Positions 1-11,175 of a stretch of 46,149 nucleotides of DNA are shown piece after piece. The translations under genes were made by a program, and so were the position numbers. Under the pieces are notes generated by a model. That model saw only the letters and a list, made by a program, of their open reading frames with translations, was not told where the DNA came from and did no database searches. Origin of the DNA: Armatimonadota bacterium (GTDB lineage: Bacteria; Sysuimicrobiota; Sysuimicrobiia; Sysuimicrobiales; Humicultoraceae); the NCBI GenBank assembly GCA_031081585.1, contig JAVHLY010000016.1, forward strand, positions 21,343 to 67,491, written 5' to 3'. Position 1 is the stretch's first letter; each line of letters begins with the position of its first letter.

Positions 1-636
1 GGTCCCGCCGTCGGCCTGGGCGTCGAACCCCTCGATCTCCACGACGCGGATCGTCTCCAGGTGCGCGGGCACCAGGTTGCGGGCCGTCCGCACCAGGTCC
101 TCCCGAGCGAACGCCTCCCGCGAGACGAAGCGCACCCGCACCGGGCGGCCTTCGGTGATGATGCGGTTGGCCTCGCGCTCGATCGCCTCGACCCGCGCCC
201 GGTCCAGGTCAACCAGCGCGAAGTCCATGCGCGCCCGGTCCGGGTAGATCTGGCCGCCGGTCACGCTGGCCCCAAAGAGATGGTAGACGACCCCGCTGAG
301 GACGTGGAGGGCGGTGTGGTGGCGCATCACCGCGTAGCGGTGCTCCCAGTCCACCACGACCTGCACCGTGGCGCCCGGCGGCGGCACGGGGCCGGCCACC
401 GCATGCCAGGGCGGATCCCCCTCGACCGCCGGATGCGCGTGGCCCACGACCGCCGCCTCCCCGCCGTCCCAGCGCAGCCACCCGCGGTCGGACGGCTGCC
501 CGCCCCCACCCGGAAAGAGCACCGTGGAGGCCAGCTGGACCCGCGCCCCCTCGACGGCGCGCACGTGGGTGGTCTCCTCGCGCGCGTACGCATCGTGGAG
601 GTAGCGGAGAGCGGCGAAGGGGAGCGTCGCACCCAT
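1..636 (-). CDS. alaX: AlaX-type alanyl-tRNA editing protein (partial, C-terminus off window)
   Basis: Free-standing editing domain related to the second additional domain of alanyl- and threonyl-tRNA synthetases. Known members hydrolyse Ser- or Gly-tRNA(Ala) in the cytoplasm. Reading from the ATG at 636-634 the protein shows LFPGGGGQPSDRG near residue 40, the HHTALHVLSG stretch with the first zinc-ligand HxxxH, and close to the window edge VVEIEGFDAQADGGT, which holds the conserved D-x-Q-x-D-G-G-T-H signature. 212 codons are visible and the reading frame leaves the window at base 1, so the end of the gene is missing. It lies 45 bp downstream of the acetyltransferase and is probably the tail of the gyrB-gyrA transcript. 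The start is the only ATG fitting the domain boundary. Confidence 0.88.
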   Translation of the reverse strand, partial: MGATLPFAALRYLHDAYAREETTHVRAVEGARVQLASTVLFPGGGGQPSDRGWLRWDGGEAAVVGHAHPAVEGDPPWHAVAGPVPPPGATVQVVVDWEHRYAVMRHHTALHVLSGVVYHLFGASVTGGQIYPDRARMDFALVDLDRARVEAIEREANRIITEGRPVRVRFVSREAFAREDLVRTARNLVPAHLETIRVVEIEGFDAQADGGT

Positions 637-681
637 GACTCCACCACCGACCCGGCAGGCAGAGGTTTCGCGACTCCCCCC

Positions 682-1521
682 TCACAGCTCCTTGCTGACG
701 ATGAGGAGGCCGTCGGGACACCAGGGGTGCGGCGTCCACTCCCCGTCGAGGCGCGGCAGGGGGAGCCCTTCCGGCGTGAAGACGACGAGGCGGTGGACCT
801 GGTGCGCCCGCGCGCGCTCGGCCACCACCCCGAGCATGGCCGCCACGTGCGAGGGTGGACCGTCGACGAGACAGACCACGGCGGCGTCGCGGTGGAGGGC
901 GAAGAGCGCCGCCCCCTCGACGGGACCCGCAGGCTCGCCGGTGCGCAGGACCCGGCCATCCCTGGCGAGCCCCTTCACCATGGGGACGAGCAGCGTGCGG
1001 AACCGCCACCCCAGCGGGGTCAGGCCCGCCCACGCGCGCAGGGTCTCGCCGCCCTGGAGGCGGCGCGCGATCGCCGCCGCCTCCTCGGGGTGCGCCGGGC
1101 GCACGTGGGCATCGTAGGGGACATCGATGGGACCGGCGCCGAGACGGGTCTCGCGGACCTGCGCGCGGGTGACGGGCCGGTAGCCGGCGCGCTCCGCCAC
1201 CGCCTGCGCCGCGTACTCATGGACGGGGACGGCCGTGCGCGCCACTCCGGCGCCGTAGCGCCGCGCCAGCGCCTCCGCCTCGGCGACAAGCCGCCGCCCG
1301 ATGCCCTGGCCCTGGCGGTCCGCCCGCACGCGCACCCCCTCGAGCCACGCCTCCTCCGCGCTCACCAGGGCCACGTGCACGGCGCCGACCACCGTGTCGT
1401 CCTCGGTCAGGACGACCTGGTGCGCCGGCTCTTCAGCCCACGCGTCCCACTCGGGTGGGAGGGCCGTGCCCGGGTCGAGGGCCACCGCGCCCCGCACCAG
1501 CGGTCCACTGTGCACCTGCAT
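682..1521 (-). CDS. GNAT-family N-acetyltransferase
   Basis: 279 aa. The first half (about residues 30-110) is a GNAT fold: the acetyl-CoA pyrophosphate loop is visible as RADRQGQGIGRRLVAEAE (Q/R-x-x-G-x-G/A type). It is preceded by the strand WLEGVRVR and followed by VAERAGYRPV, the usual end of the domain. The second half (from about 130) resembles a degenerate second GNAT-like lobe and ends in a strand-rich segment. The substrate cannot be told from sequence. Start ATG at 1521 has an AGGG just upstream. The gene is 21 bp downstream of the M50 protease gene and in the same direction, consistent with one transcript running gyrB to alaX. Confidence 0.8.
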   Translation of the reverse strand: MQVHSGPLVRGAVALDPGTALPPEWDAWAEEPAHQVVLTEDDTVVGAVHVALVSAEEAWLEGVRVRADRQGQGIGRRLVAEAEALARRYGAGVARTAVPVHEYAAQAVAERAGYRPVTRAQVRETRLGAGPIDVPYDAHVRPAHPEEAAAIARRLQGGETLRAWAGLTPLGWRFRTLLVPMVKGLARDGRVLRTGEPAGPVEGAALFALHRDAAVVCLVDGPPSHVAAMLGVVAERARAHQVHRLVVFTPEGLPLPRLDGEWTPHPWCPDGLLIVSKEL

Positions 1522-1542
1522 CGCCCTGCGGATGCCCGGGGC

Positions 1543-2277
1543 TCAGGAGGACGAGGGCGATCCGCTCTGGCCCAGCAGGCGGCGGAGGTCGTTCAGGAAG
1601 ATGTGCAGGAGGAGCCAGAAGAAGAGGACGGCGGTGGTGTGGCGGAAGAGGTGGCGGCCCACCTCGGGGACCCCTCGCGCCTCCATCTGCGCCAGCGCCA
1701 GGTGCCCGCCGTCCAGCGGCGCCAGCGGCAGGAGGTTGGCCAGTCCCACGCTCAGGTTGATCTGCGCGGCCAGCACGCGCAGGCTCTCCGGCGTCCCCGC
1801 GCGCAGCAGCAGCCCGAGCGCTCCGACGATCCCCGCCAGCTGCACGCGCGGTCCCCGCGCGCCCCCGGGGCGGCGCTCCACCGCCATGGCCCGCCGCACC
1901 TCCGGGCTGATGCGGCGGGGGAGGAGGAGCAGGCCCAGCAGGAGGTTGGCCAGCGGGCCGGCCAGCAGGACGGGGATGCGCCGGTGGGGCGGCAGGCGCT
2001 CGATGTCGATGGCGGCGAAGCCACCCACGAGAACGGGGCGGAGGCTGATCGTGGTCCCGTCCACCTCGCGCGCCAGCAGGCGCGGCCCGAAGCCGATGCC
2101 CACCTCCTGGACGCGCCCGCCCGCCCGGCGCGCCGCCACCGCGTGGGCCGCCTCGTGGACGAGCACGGTGGCCGAGAGCACCCCCAGCGCCCGCAGCCAG
2201 GCGCCCAGCGTGGGCCCCGGCGGCGTCGCCGCACGGCCGTCTCCGTTCCGTCCCATCGGCGCCAGCCGCGGCTCCAC
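1543..2277 (-). CDS. M50-family (site-2-protease-like) membrane zinc metalloprotease
   Basis: 244 aa. Carries HEAAH (residues 41-45), the HExxH zinc motif of M50 peptidases in a membrane helix, and later NLLPLAPLDGGH, the family's second motif in which the Asp is the third zinc ligand. Hydrophobic segments near residues 28-48, 100-125, 165-190 and 205-225 fit the six-helix core, and there is no PDZ domain, so it is a minimal rhomboid-sized type rather than RseP/RasP. Known relatives cleave membrane-bound regulators; the substrate here is unknown. The GTG start at 2277 follows the gyrA stop codon by 5 nt, which suggests translational coupling; an in-frame ATG lies 7 codons in. Confidence 0.82.
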   Translation of the reverse strand: MEPRLAPMGRNGDGRAATPPGPTLGAWLRALGVLSATVLVHEAAHAVAARRAGGRVQEVGIGFGPRLLAREVDGTTISLRPVLVGGFAAIDIERLPPHRRIPVLLAGPLANLLLGLLLLPRRISPEVRRAMAVERRPGGARGPRVQLAGIVGALGLLLRAGTPESLRVLAAQINLSVGLANLLPLAPLDGGHLALAQMEARGVPEVGRHLFRHTTAVLFFWLLLHIFLNDLRRLLGQSGSPSSS

Positions 2278-2282
2278 GGCGC

Positions 2283-4724
2283 TCAGGCCTCCTTCGAGAT
2301 CACCGCCACCGCGGCCAGACGGTCGCCCTCGTCCAGCTTCTTCACGCGCACCCCCTGCGCCGCCCGCCCCACCAGCGGCACCGAGGCGGCCGGGGTGCGC
2401 AGCACCTGGCCCCGCTCGGAGATGATCAACAGCTCGTCCTCCTCGTCGACGGCGCGCACGGCCACCACCGGCCCTGTGCGCTTGGTGAGCCGGATGTTCA
2501 CCACGCCGAATCCGCCCCGCCCCTTCAGCGGGTACTGCCCGAAGCGCGTGCGCTTGCCGTACCCGTTCGCCGTGAGGGTGAGGAGCGCCTCCCCCTCGGT
2601 GACGTCGGCGATCCCCACGACGGCGTCATCCGGCCGGAGGCGGATGCCGCGCACGCCGCGCGCGGTCCGCCCCGTCTCCCGCACCAGGTCGGCCTTGAAC
2701 CGCAGGGCCCGCCCCAGGCGGGTGGCCAGGATTACCTCGGTGGCCTTCCGGATGTGCCGCACGCCCACCAGCTCGTCCGGCCCCTCGAAGGTGATGGCGA
2801 AGATCCCGGCCCGCCGCGTGTGGATGAACTCCATCAGCCCGGTCTTCTTCACCAGCCCGCGTGCGGTGGCCATGAAGAGGGCGCCCTCCTCCTCGAAGGA
2901 GCGCAGGGCGATGAGCGCCGTCACCCGCTCGTCCGGGGCGATGGTGACGAGGTTCACCAGGGCCACCCCGCGGGCCACCCGCCCGCCCTCCGGCACCTCA
3001 TGGGCCTTCAGGCGGTAGACCTTGCCCCGGTCGGTGAAGATCAGGAGGACGGCGTGGGTGGTGGTCACCACCAGGTGCTCGACGACGTCCTCCTCGCGTG
3101 GCGTGGCGCCCACGACCCCCCGGCCGCCGCGCCGCTGCAGCCGGTAGGTCTCCAGCGGCAGCCGCTTGATGTAGTTGTTCCGCGTCAGCGTGATGACGAC
3201 GTCAACGTCGGGGATGAGGTCCTCGGCCTCGAACGCCTCCGCCTCGCGCGCCTGGATGCGCGTGCGCCGCGCATCCGCGTAGCGCTCCTTCACCTCGAGC
3301 AGCTCCTGGCGGATGGCCGCCATGATCAGCCGGGGCCGCGGGGCGTCGGCGTCCGCCAGCATCTCGGTGAAGCGGGCAATGTCCTGGAGGAGCTGCCGGT
3401 ACTCCTCCTCGAGCTTCTCCCGCTCCAGGCGGGTCAGGCGCTGCAGCCGCAGCTCCAGGATGGCGTCGGCCTGGGCCTGGCTGAGGCCGAAGGTCTGCAT
3501 CAGCCCGTCGCGGGCTGCGGCGGTGTCCCGGGCCTTGCGGATGAGGGCGATGACCGCGTCCAGGTGCCGCAGGGCGGTGCGCAGCCCCTCCAGGATGTGG
3601 GCGCGCGCCTCCGCCCGCGCCAGGTCGTGGCGGGTGCGGCGGATGACCACCGTGCGCCGGTGCGCCAGGTAGTGCTCCAACAGCTCCCGCAGCGTCAGCA
3701 CGCGCGGCACGCCGTCCACCAGGGCCAGGAGGATGGCGCCGAAGGTCGTCTGCAGCTGGGTGTGCTTGAAGAGCTGGTTGCGCACGATCTGCGGGTTGAC
3801 GTCGCGGCGTAGCTCGACGACCACGCGCAGCCCCCGCCGGTCCGACTCGTCGCGCAGGTCGGTGACGCCGTTGAGCTTGCGCAAGCGGACCAGCTCGGCG
3901 ATGCGCTGGATGAGCGCGGCCTTGTTCACCATGAAGGGGAGCTCGGTGATGACGGCGGCCGTCTTGCCGCCGCGCAGCTCCTCGATCTCCACTTTGGCCC
4001 GCACGGTGATGCTCCCCCGGCCCGTCGTGTAGGCGGCCTTGATGCCGTCGCGGCCCAGGATGACCCCGCCGGTGGGGAAGTCGGGCCCCTTCACGTACCG
4101 CAGCAGCTCGGCGTCGGGCAGCGCCGGGTCGTCGATGAGGGCCACCAGGGCGTCGACGACCTCGCCCAGGTTGTGGGGCGGGATGTTCGTGGCCATGCCG
4201 ACGGCGATGCCGCTGGCGCCGTTCATGAGCAGGTTGGGCACGCGCGCCGGCAGGACCACCGGCTCGCGCAGCGACTCGTCGAAGTTGGGGACGAAGTCCA
4301 CCGTCTCCTTGTCGATGTCCGCCAGCAGCTCCATGGCCAGGCGGCTGAGGCGGGCCTCGGTGTACCGCTGGGCCCCCGGGGGGTCCCCGTCGATGGAGCC
4401 GAAGTTGCCCTGCGGGTCCACCAGCGGATAGCGGAAGGACCAGTCCTGCGCCATCCGCACCAGCGCCTCGTAGATCGGCGCGTCCCCGTGCGGGTGGTAG
4501 CGGCCCATGACGTCGCCGACGATGCGGGCGCTCTTCTTGTAGGGGGCGTCGGGGCGCAACCCCAGCTCCAGCATCCCGTAGAGGATGCGGCGCTGCACCG
4601 GCTTCAGCCCGTCCCGCACGTCGGGCAGCGCCCGGCTGACGATGACGGACATGGCGTAGTCGAGGTAGGAGGTCTTCATCTCCTCCTCGATCGCCCGGGC
4701 GATGATGCGTTCCTCTAGGGCCAC
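2283..4724 (-). CDS. gyrA: DNA gyrase subunit A
   Basis: 813 aa, normal GyrA length. It is the breakage-reunion subunit of gyrase, working with GyrB to introduce negative supercoils. The catalytic Tyr is Y121 in [10 protein letters not shown]. The winged-helix region holds [11 protein letters not shown] and [18 protein letters not shown]. The C-terminal pinwheel starts with the GyrA-box QRRGGRG near residue 530, which marks it as gyrase rather than topoisomerase IV. At the quinolone-determining positions equivalent to E. coli Ser83-Ala84-Asp87 the protein has Ala82-Pro83-Glu86. GyrA follows gyrB by 145 bp; a GGTGAGGGGAGAA ribosome-binding stretch precedes the ATG. No second type IIA topoisomerase is in the window. 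Confidence 0.97.
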   Translation of the reverse strand: MALEERIIARAIEEEMKTSYLDYAMSVIVSRALPDVRDGLKPVQRRILYGMLELGLRPDAPYKKSARIVGDVMGRYHPHGDAPIYEALVRMAQDWSFRYPLVDPQGNFGSIDGDPPGAQRYTEARLSRLAMELLADIDKETVDFVPNFDESLREPVVLPARVPNLLMNGASGIAVGMATNIPPHNLGEVVDALVALIDDPALPDAELLRYVKGPDFPTGGVILGRDGIKAAYTTGRGSITVRAKVEIEELRGGKTAAVITELPFMVNKAALIQRIAELVRLRKLNGVTDLRDESDRRGLRVVVELRRDVNPQIVRNQLFKHTQLQTTFGAILLALVDGVPRVLTLRELLEHYLAHRRTVVIRRTRHDLARAEARAHILEGLRTALRHLDAVIALIRKARDTAAARDGLMQTFGLSQAQADAILELRLQRLTRLEREKLEEEYRQLLQDIARFTEMLADADAPRPRLIMAAIRQELLEVKERYADARRTRIQAREAEAFEAEDLIPDVDVVITLTRNNYIKRLPLETYRLQRRGGRGVVGATPREEDVVEHLVVTTTHAVLLIFTDRGKVYRLKAHEVPEGGRVARGVALVNLVTIAPDERVTALIALRSFEEEGALFMATARGLVKKTGLMEFIHTRRAGIFAITFEGPDELVGVRHIRKATEVILATRLGRALRFKADLVRETGRTARGVRGIRLRPDDAVVGIADVTEGEALLTLTANGYGKRTRFGQYPLKGRGGFGVVNIRLTKRTGPVVAVRAVDEEDELLIISERGQVLRTPAASVPLVGRAAQGVRVKKLDEGDRLAAVAVISKEA

Positions 4725-4869
4725 GGTTCTCCCCTCACCGGTGCGCCGACGTCTCCCCGCTCAGGGGCGCGCAGCGGCGCCACCTCGTCCCGGCAGCCGG
4801 AGCAGACCACGGGCCCGCGCCGGGCCGACGGCGCGTCGATCCGCACCCTCGGTCGGAAACAGGGGGCGC

Positions 4870-6910
<2,041 letters not shown>

Positions 6911-6973
6911 CGTGCGGATCTGCGGCGGCGACGCCGATTCCTGCGGGCGTCTGGCCCCGTCGAACCAATTGTC

Positions 6974-7003
6974 AGTATAGCACGCGAACTCCCCGGGGGT
7001 CAA
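6974..7003 (-). promoter_or_regulatory. Sigma-70-type promoter for gyrB
   Basis: On the minus strand TTGACC (7003-6998), an 18-bp spacer and TATACT (6979-6974). A TGC precedes the -10, giving a TGN-like extension. Only two mismatches to consensus occur in the two hexamers together, which is rare in this GC-rich sequence. Predicted transcription starts near 6967, giving a gyrB leader of about 180 nt that contains the hairpin at 6877-6910. Confidence 0.72.
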
Positions 7004-7036
7004 ACGCGCAAACCCGCTCCGGGCGCGGATTTTCGC

Positions 7037-7327
7037 CTACGGACCCAGGCGGACGACGGGGCGGAGGGCGGTGAGCGCCGCGCCCGGAAGCCGCCGGCGC
7101 AACGCCTCCAGCACCTCCCCCTGGCGCATGCGAAGCTCGTGGGCGACGGCGGGGTGGCGGCAGGCCACCTCCAGGACGCCCCGGCGCACCGTCACCGGCT
7201 CCGCCCCCGAGGCCAGCGGGCCGACCACGTCCTCCCACACCTCGCACACCCGGGCCAGGTGCAGGGCTCCCTCCACCCCCAGCGCCCGCGCCGTCGTCGT
7301 CAGGAGGTCTCGAAGAGCGGTAAGCAT
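7037..7327 (-). CDS. dciA: DUF721/DciA-family protein (putative replicative helicase operator)
   Basis: 96 aa. The DUF721 core is visible: LARVCEVWEDVVGPLASGAEP followed by VRRGVLEVACRHPAVAHELRM and a C-terminal leucine-rich helix. DciA proteins bind the replicative helicase DnaB and replace the DnaC/DnaI loader in most bacteria; no dnaC/dnaI-like gene is present here. Position between recF and gyrB is the usual one in Actinobacteria. The ATG at 7327 overlaps the 3' end of recF by 28 bp, so the pair is probably translationally coupled. The protein is short and lacks the long disordered extension of many DciA proteins. Confidence 0.75.
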   Translation of the reverse strand: MLTALRDLLTTTARALGVEGALHLARVCEVWEDVVGPLASGAEPVTVRRGVLEVACRHPAVAHELRMRQGEVLEALRRRLPGAALTALRPVVRLGP

Positions 7328-8418
7328 GCCACCTCCCGGACCGTTCCCGCCTCGACCTGGTAGAGCCGGACCGGGCGGTCGAGCGCCCGCGCCCCCACCG
7401 TCGTCAGCGCCAGGATGGCCTGACCCTCCCCCAGCACCCCCAGGAGGCGGTCCCGCCGGGTTGGGTCCAGCTCGGCCACCACGTCGTCCAGTAAGAGGAT
7501 CGGCGCCTCCCCCCACTCTTCCCGGGCCACTTCGTACTCCGCGACGCGCAGCGCGAGCGCCGCGGCGCGCTGCTGCCCCCGGGATCCGAACGTCCGCAGG
7601 TCGCACCCGGCCACGGCCAGGCGGAGGTCGTCCCGGTGGGGCCCGGTGAGCGTCACGCGCCTGGCCGCCTCCGCCCGCCGCACCGCGCGGAGAGCGGCCT
7701 CCGCCACCCCGGGCAACGCCTCCTCGGACCCGGCCCAGGCCGGAGCGTACTCCACGCGCAAGGGTTCCTCCCGCCCGGCCAGCATCGCGTACCAGGCGGC
7801 GGCCCGCGGGGCCAGTCGCTCCACGTACGCACGGCGGCGCGCCGTCAGCCGCGCCCCCAGGTCCACGAGCTGGGCGTCCCAGGGCTCCACGCCCTCGAGG
7901 CGCCCCATCCGGAGGAGCCGGTTGCGCTGCTCCACCACCCGGAGGTACCGGGCGAGCAGGTCGTGGTAGGCGGGGCTGAGCTGGACGAGCGCGGCGTCGA
8001 GGAAACGCCGGCGCAGGGCCGGGGGACCGGTCACGACCGCCAGGTCCTCGGGCGCGGCCAGCACGCTGCCCACCCGTCCCGACAGCACGCGGCGGCTGCC
8101 CGGGACCCCGTTCACGCGCAGGCGTCTGAGCGCCCGCTCCCCCTCGCGGAGGAGCAGGAGGTCGACCTCCTCCAGTCGGCCCGCCCGCTCCCGCTCCAGC
8201 CCGACCCGCACCCGCGCCGCCTCCGCCCCAAAAGTCATCAGGTCCACGTCCCTCCCCGCCCGCGCCGAGCGGCCGGTCAGGGCCAGATGCAGCGCCTCCA
8301 GCAGGTTAGACTTGCCTTGAGCGTTGGCGCCGAAGACCAGGTGCAACCCCTCTCCGAAGGCCAGGTCCGCCTGCCGGTAGTTGCGAAAGTGGCGCAGGGT
8401 GAGCGTGCGGACCTTCAC
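7300..8418 (-). CDS. recF: DNA replication/repair protein RecF
   Basis: 372 aa, usual size. RecF is an SMC-like ATPase that helps RecO/RecR load RecA at gaps. Walker A is GANAQGKS at residues 30-37, the ABC signature region is FGSRGQQRAAALALR, and Walker B with D-loop is ILLLDDVVAELDPTRR. The N-terminal RTLTLRHFRNYRQADLAF is typical. The GTG start overlaps the dnaN stop as GTGA (8415-8418), a clear translational coupling. The 3' end overlaps the dciA start. Confidence 0.96.
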   Translation of the reverse strand: MKVRTLTLRHFRNYRQADLAFGEGLHLVFGANAQGKSNLLEALHLALTGRSARAGRDVDLMTFGAEAARVRVGLERERAGRLEEVDLLLLREGERALRRLRVNGVPGSRRVLSGRVGSVLAAPEDLAVVTGPPALRRRFLDAALVQLSPAYHDLLARYLRVVEQRNRLLRMGRLEGVEPWDAQLVDLGARLTARRRAYVERLAPRAAAWYAMLAGREEPLRVEYAPAWAGSEEALPGVAEAALRAVRRAEAARRVTLTGPHRDDLRLAVAGCDLRTFGSRGQQRAAALALRVAEYEVAREEWGEAPILLLDDVVAELDPTRRDRLLGVLGEGQAILALTTVGARALDRPVRLYQVEAGTVREVACLPLFETS

Positions 8419-9524
8419 GTGTAGACCCGCACCGGAGCCAGCACGTAGACGTAATCGGGCTGGTTGACGGGCCGGATCGCCCCCGGCTGCAGCGGTCCGG
8501 TCAGGTCGAAGACCAACTCATCGGTCTCGAGGATGCTCAGGCAGTCCAGCAGGAACCGGGCGTTGAACGCGACCTGCACCGGCTCGCCCTCAGCCTGCAC
8601 GGGCACCTTCTCCACCGCCCGTCCCACCTCGGGCGTGTTGGACGTGATCGTCAACGTGCCCGCCTCCGTGCTCAAACGCACCACGTTAGCGGAGTCGCGG
8701 GCGGTGATGGCGGCCCGCCGCACGGCGCGCAGGAAGCGCTCGGTGGACAGGCGCAGACGCTGCTTCGCCGTCTGCGGGATGACTTGCTGGTAGTTGGGGA
8801 ACTGCCCGCTGATCAGGCGCGAGACCAGTCGGACCTCGGGCAGGGTGAAGACGAGCTGGCTGTCGGCCAGGGCCACCGCCACCTCCCCGCCCGCTGAGGG
8901 CAAGAGGCGCGCCAGCTCGTTCATGGTCTTCGCCGGAACGATGACGGCCAGCTTCTGCCGGAGGGGTCCCCCCAGCGGTGCCGTCCGCAGCGCCAGCCGC
9001 CCGCCATCCGTGGCCACGAGTCGCACTTCACCTTCGTCGAGGACGAAGTAGACCCCGGTGAGGAACGGGCGCGTCTCGTCGGTGGAAACCGAGAAGATGG
9101 TCTGCCGGATCATCGCGCGCAAGAGCCCGCTGTCCAGCGTCGCCACCGATGGCGCATCGGCCTCGGGCATGAGCGGGAAGTCCGCGGCCGGCAGCCCATG
9201 AATCTCGAAGGTCACGTTCTCTGCCAGGACCTCGGCCTGGGTGCTGTTTTCCTCGACTCGGAGCTCGACGCGCCCTTCAGGCAGATTGCTCACAATCTCC
9301 TGTAGCAGCCTGGCCGGTAGCGTGATGGCTCCGCGGCGGCGGACCGTTGCAGGAACCGTGGTCTGGATTCCCAATTCCAAGTCGGTCGCCGCCAGCTTCA
9401 CAGCGTCTGGGACCGTTTCGAGCAGAATGTTGCCCAGGATCGGCATAGTCGTCCTGGCCGAGATCGCCCGGCTGACGATTTGGACTCCCCGCAGCAAGTG
9501 AGCCTGTTCACTAAGGATGTGCAT
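8415..9524 (-). CDS. dnaN: DNA polymerase III beta sliding clamp
   Basis: 369 aa with three repeated clamp domains, the length expected for DnaN. Recognisable stretches are AISARTTMPILGNILLE at the N-terminus, LPAADFPLMPE in the middle, TDETRPFLTGVYF at the start of domain 2 and, at the end, VYVLAPVRVYT, which replaces the usual Met-Pro-x-Arg tail. The clamp tethers polymerase III and binds many repair proteins. It is separated from dnaA by a 211-bp AT-containing gap and followed by recF with a 4-nt overlap. The ATG has AAGGGA about 8 nt upstream. Confidence 0.97.
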   Translation of the reverse strand: MHILSEQAHLLRGVQIVSRAISARTTMPILGNILLETVPDAVKLAATDLELGIQTTVPATVRRRGAITLPARLLQEIVSNLPEGRVELRVEENSTQAEVLAENVTFEIHGLPAADFPLMPEADAPSVATLDSGLLRAMIRQTIFSVSTDETRPFLTGVYFVLDEGEVRLVATDGGRLALRTAPLGGPLRQKLAVIVPAKTMNELARLLPSAGGEVAVALADSQLVFTLPEVRLVSRLISGQFPNYQQVIPQTAKQRLRLSTERFLRAVRRAAITARDSANVVRLSTEAGTLTITSNTPEVGRAVEKVPVQAEGEPVQVAFNARFLLDCLSILETDELVFDLTGPLQPGAIRPVNQPDYVYVLAPVRVYT

Positions 9525-9735
9525 ATGCGTTATCCCTTCTCAACTTATAGAGTACTTAACTTCGTCATCATCATAGATGTTGTGGTTGGTGGGGATAAGA
9601 GGGGGTCGGGCCGGTTTTGAACGGCCCGACCGGGTGAACGCCCCTGTGGGTGGGGTGGGGATGGTTCGTGGGGTTGGCTGGGGACGGACGGGGGCTCGGA
9701 GAGCTCGAGGCGCCGTCCCCAGCTTGCCCACCGGG
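9525..9735 (-). other. dnaA-dnaN intergenic region with AT-rich island and DnaA-box-like sites
   Basis: This 211-bp gap holds, on the minus strand after dnaA, a DnaA-like box TTATCCCCA (9598-9590, one mismatch to TTATCCACA). A second, TTATCCACC, lies on the plus strand at 9736-9744, at the dnaA stop. The stretch 9541-9585 is the AT-richest part of this region and contains TATAAG (9549-9544), a possible -10 for dnaN, but no convincing -35. In Bacillus the unwinding element lies in this gap, so a bipartite origin is possible. Confidence 0.45.
9604..9631 (-). terminator. 10-bp hairpin downstream of dnaA
   Basis: GGTCGGGCCG (9604-9613) and CGGCCCGACC (9622-9631) form a perfect stem with an 8-nt loop, about 105 bp after the dnaA stop. 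Neither strand has a following T-run, so termination would be weak or Rho-assisted; it may instead slow polymerase or protect the dnaA mRNA end. Confidence 0.4.
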
Positions 9736-11085
9736 TTATCCACCGTGCTGCAGGCGCTCCGTCAGGCGTTTGAGACTGGCCGCCAGATGGGGGTCCTGCT
9801 GCAATGCGTGCTTGACCCGGTCGCAGGCGTGCATGACGGTCGTGTGGTCGCGCCCGCCGAAGGCCTCGCCGATCCTGGGGAGTGAGGCGTCGGTCAGCTC
9901 TCGCGCCAGGTACATGGCGACCTGGCGCGGGAAAGCTACGGCCTTGGTTCGGCGCTTGGCCCGCATCTCCTCGAGTCGGATGCCGAAGTAGTCCGCGACG
10001 GCTTGCTGGATGGCCTGGATGGTGACGGCCGACGGTCGGGAGGCGGGCAGGAGTTCGCGCAGGACCTCTTCGGCAAGGGTGCTGGTGATGGCCGACCGCG
10101 TGAGCGTCGCGTAGGCGACGACGCGGACGAGCGCACCCTCCAACTCGCGGATGTTCGTGGTAATCCGCTGGGCGATGAACTCGGCTACCTCGTCCGGGAG
10201 GTGGATGCCGTCCACCTCGGCCTTCTTGCGCAAGATGGCGATGCGGGTCTCCAGGTCGGGGGGCTGGATGTCGGCGATGAGGCCCCACTCGAAGCGCGAG
10301 CGCAGGCGCTCTTCCAGGGTCGGGATCTCCTTCGGGGGCTTGTCGCTCGTTATGATGATCTGGCGGGTGGCCTCGTGCAGCGTGTTGAAGGTGTGGAAGA
10401 ACTCCTCCTGGGTGCGTTCCTTGCCCGCCAGGAACTGGATGTCGTCGATGAGGAGCACGTCCACGTTGCGGTACTTGTGGCGGAACTCGATCATGCGGTC
10501 GTCGCGGATGGAGTTGATGAGTTCGTTCGTGAACTTCTCGCTGCTGACGTAGGCCACCCGGTGCAGGGATTCGTGGTCGACGACGTGATGACCGATGGCC
10601 TGGAGGAGGTGGGTCTTCCCCAGGCCCACGCCGCCGTAGATGAACAGGGGGTTGTAGGCGCGTCCGGGCGCTTCGGCGACCGCACGGGCGGCGGCGTGGG
10701 CGAAGCGGTTACCGCTGCCCACGACGAAGGTCTCGAAGGTGTACTTGGGGGAGAGGGCGAGGCCGTCGATCGTGCGCACCGGGGCCGGCTCCCGGGCGGC
10801 GGACGGGAGCGCCGGGGGTGGGCCTTCGCTCACCGTCAGCTCGACGGTGACAGGCCGTCCGGCGATGCGCCGCAGCTCACTCTGGATGAGCCCCAGGAAC
10901 CGGGACTCGATCCAGTCCTTGGCGGCCCGGTTGGGGACGGCAAAGGTGACCGTATCGCCGCGGACCCCCAGCGGGCGCATGGTCTTCACGAAGACCTCGA
11001 AACTGGGCTTGCCGAGCTGGCCTTCGATGCGGGAAACCGCGGCAGTCCACAGCGACTGCGCGGAGGCGGGGTCGGTGGTGGCCAT
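9736..11085 (-). CDS. dnaA: Chromosomal replication initiator protein DnaA
   Basis: 449 aa from the ATG at 11085, chosen because GGAGGAGG lies just upstream; the frame is open 17 codons further. Domain I spans about residues 8-80 (SLWTAAVSRIEGQL, FEVFVKTMRPL). A short linker follows. The AAA+ domain has YNPLFIYGGVGLGKTHLLQ (Walker A 151-158) and VLLIDDIQFLAGKERTQEE (Walker B). The C-terminal domain IV has the DnaA-box-binding signature FGGRDHTTVMHACDRV. DnaA binds the boxes at 12083-12354, unusually separated from the gene by another coding region. No promoter is evident in the 90-bp gap upstream, so dnaA may be co-transcribed with the GHKL gene. Confidence 0.97.
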   Translation of the reverse strand: MATTDPASAQSLWTAAVSRIEGQLGKPSFEVFVKTMRPLGVRGDTVTFAVPNRAAKDWIESRFLGLIQSELRRIAGRPVTVELTVSEGPPPALPSAAREPAPVRTIDGLALSPKYTFETFVVGSGNRFAHAAARAVAEAPGRAYNPLFIYGGVGLGKTHLLQAIGHHVVDHESLHRVAYVSSEKFTNELINSIRDDRMIEFRHKYRNVDVLLIDDIQFLAGKERTQEEFFHTFNTLHEATRQIIITSDKPPKEIPTLEERLRSRFEWGLIADIQPPDLETRIAILRKKAEVDGIHLPDEVAEFIAQRITTNIRELEGALVRVVAYATLTRSAITSTLAEEVLRELLPASRPSAVTIQAIQQAVADYFGIRLEEMRAKRRTKAVAFPRQVAMYLARELTDASLPRIGEAFGGRDHTTVMHACDRVKHALQQDPHLAASLKRLTERLQHGG

Positions 11086-11175
11086 GGCGTCCTCCTCCGA
11101 GGCAGGTGACATCGGCACGGGTCGGTCGGGGCACACGAGGTGCCGGGACGTCCGGCTTCGCGGGCATGACGTCGG

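Noticed and set aside
61-3018. 985-codon open frame on the plus strand
   Set aside because: Antisense to alaX, the GNAT gene, the M50 gene and gyrA, all with clear homology; composition is the Arg/Pro/Gly/His-rich pattern of shadow frames in GC-rich DNA.
4715-4846. 43-codon minus-strand frame between gyrB and gyrA with a CSGC pair
   Set aside because: GTG start without a usable ribosome-binding site, overlaps the gyrA start, resembles no family I know; two Cys alone are not enough.
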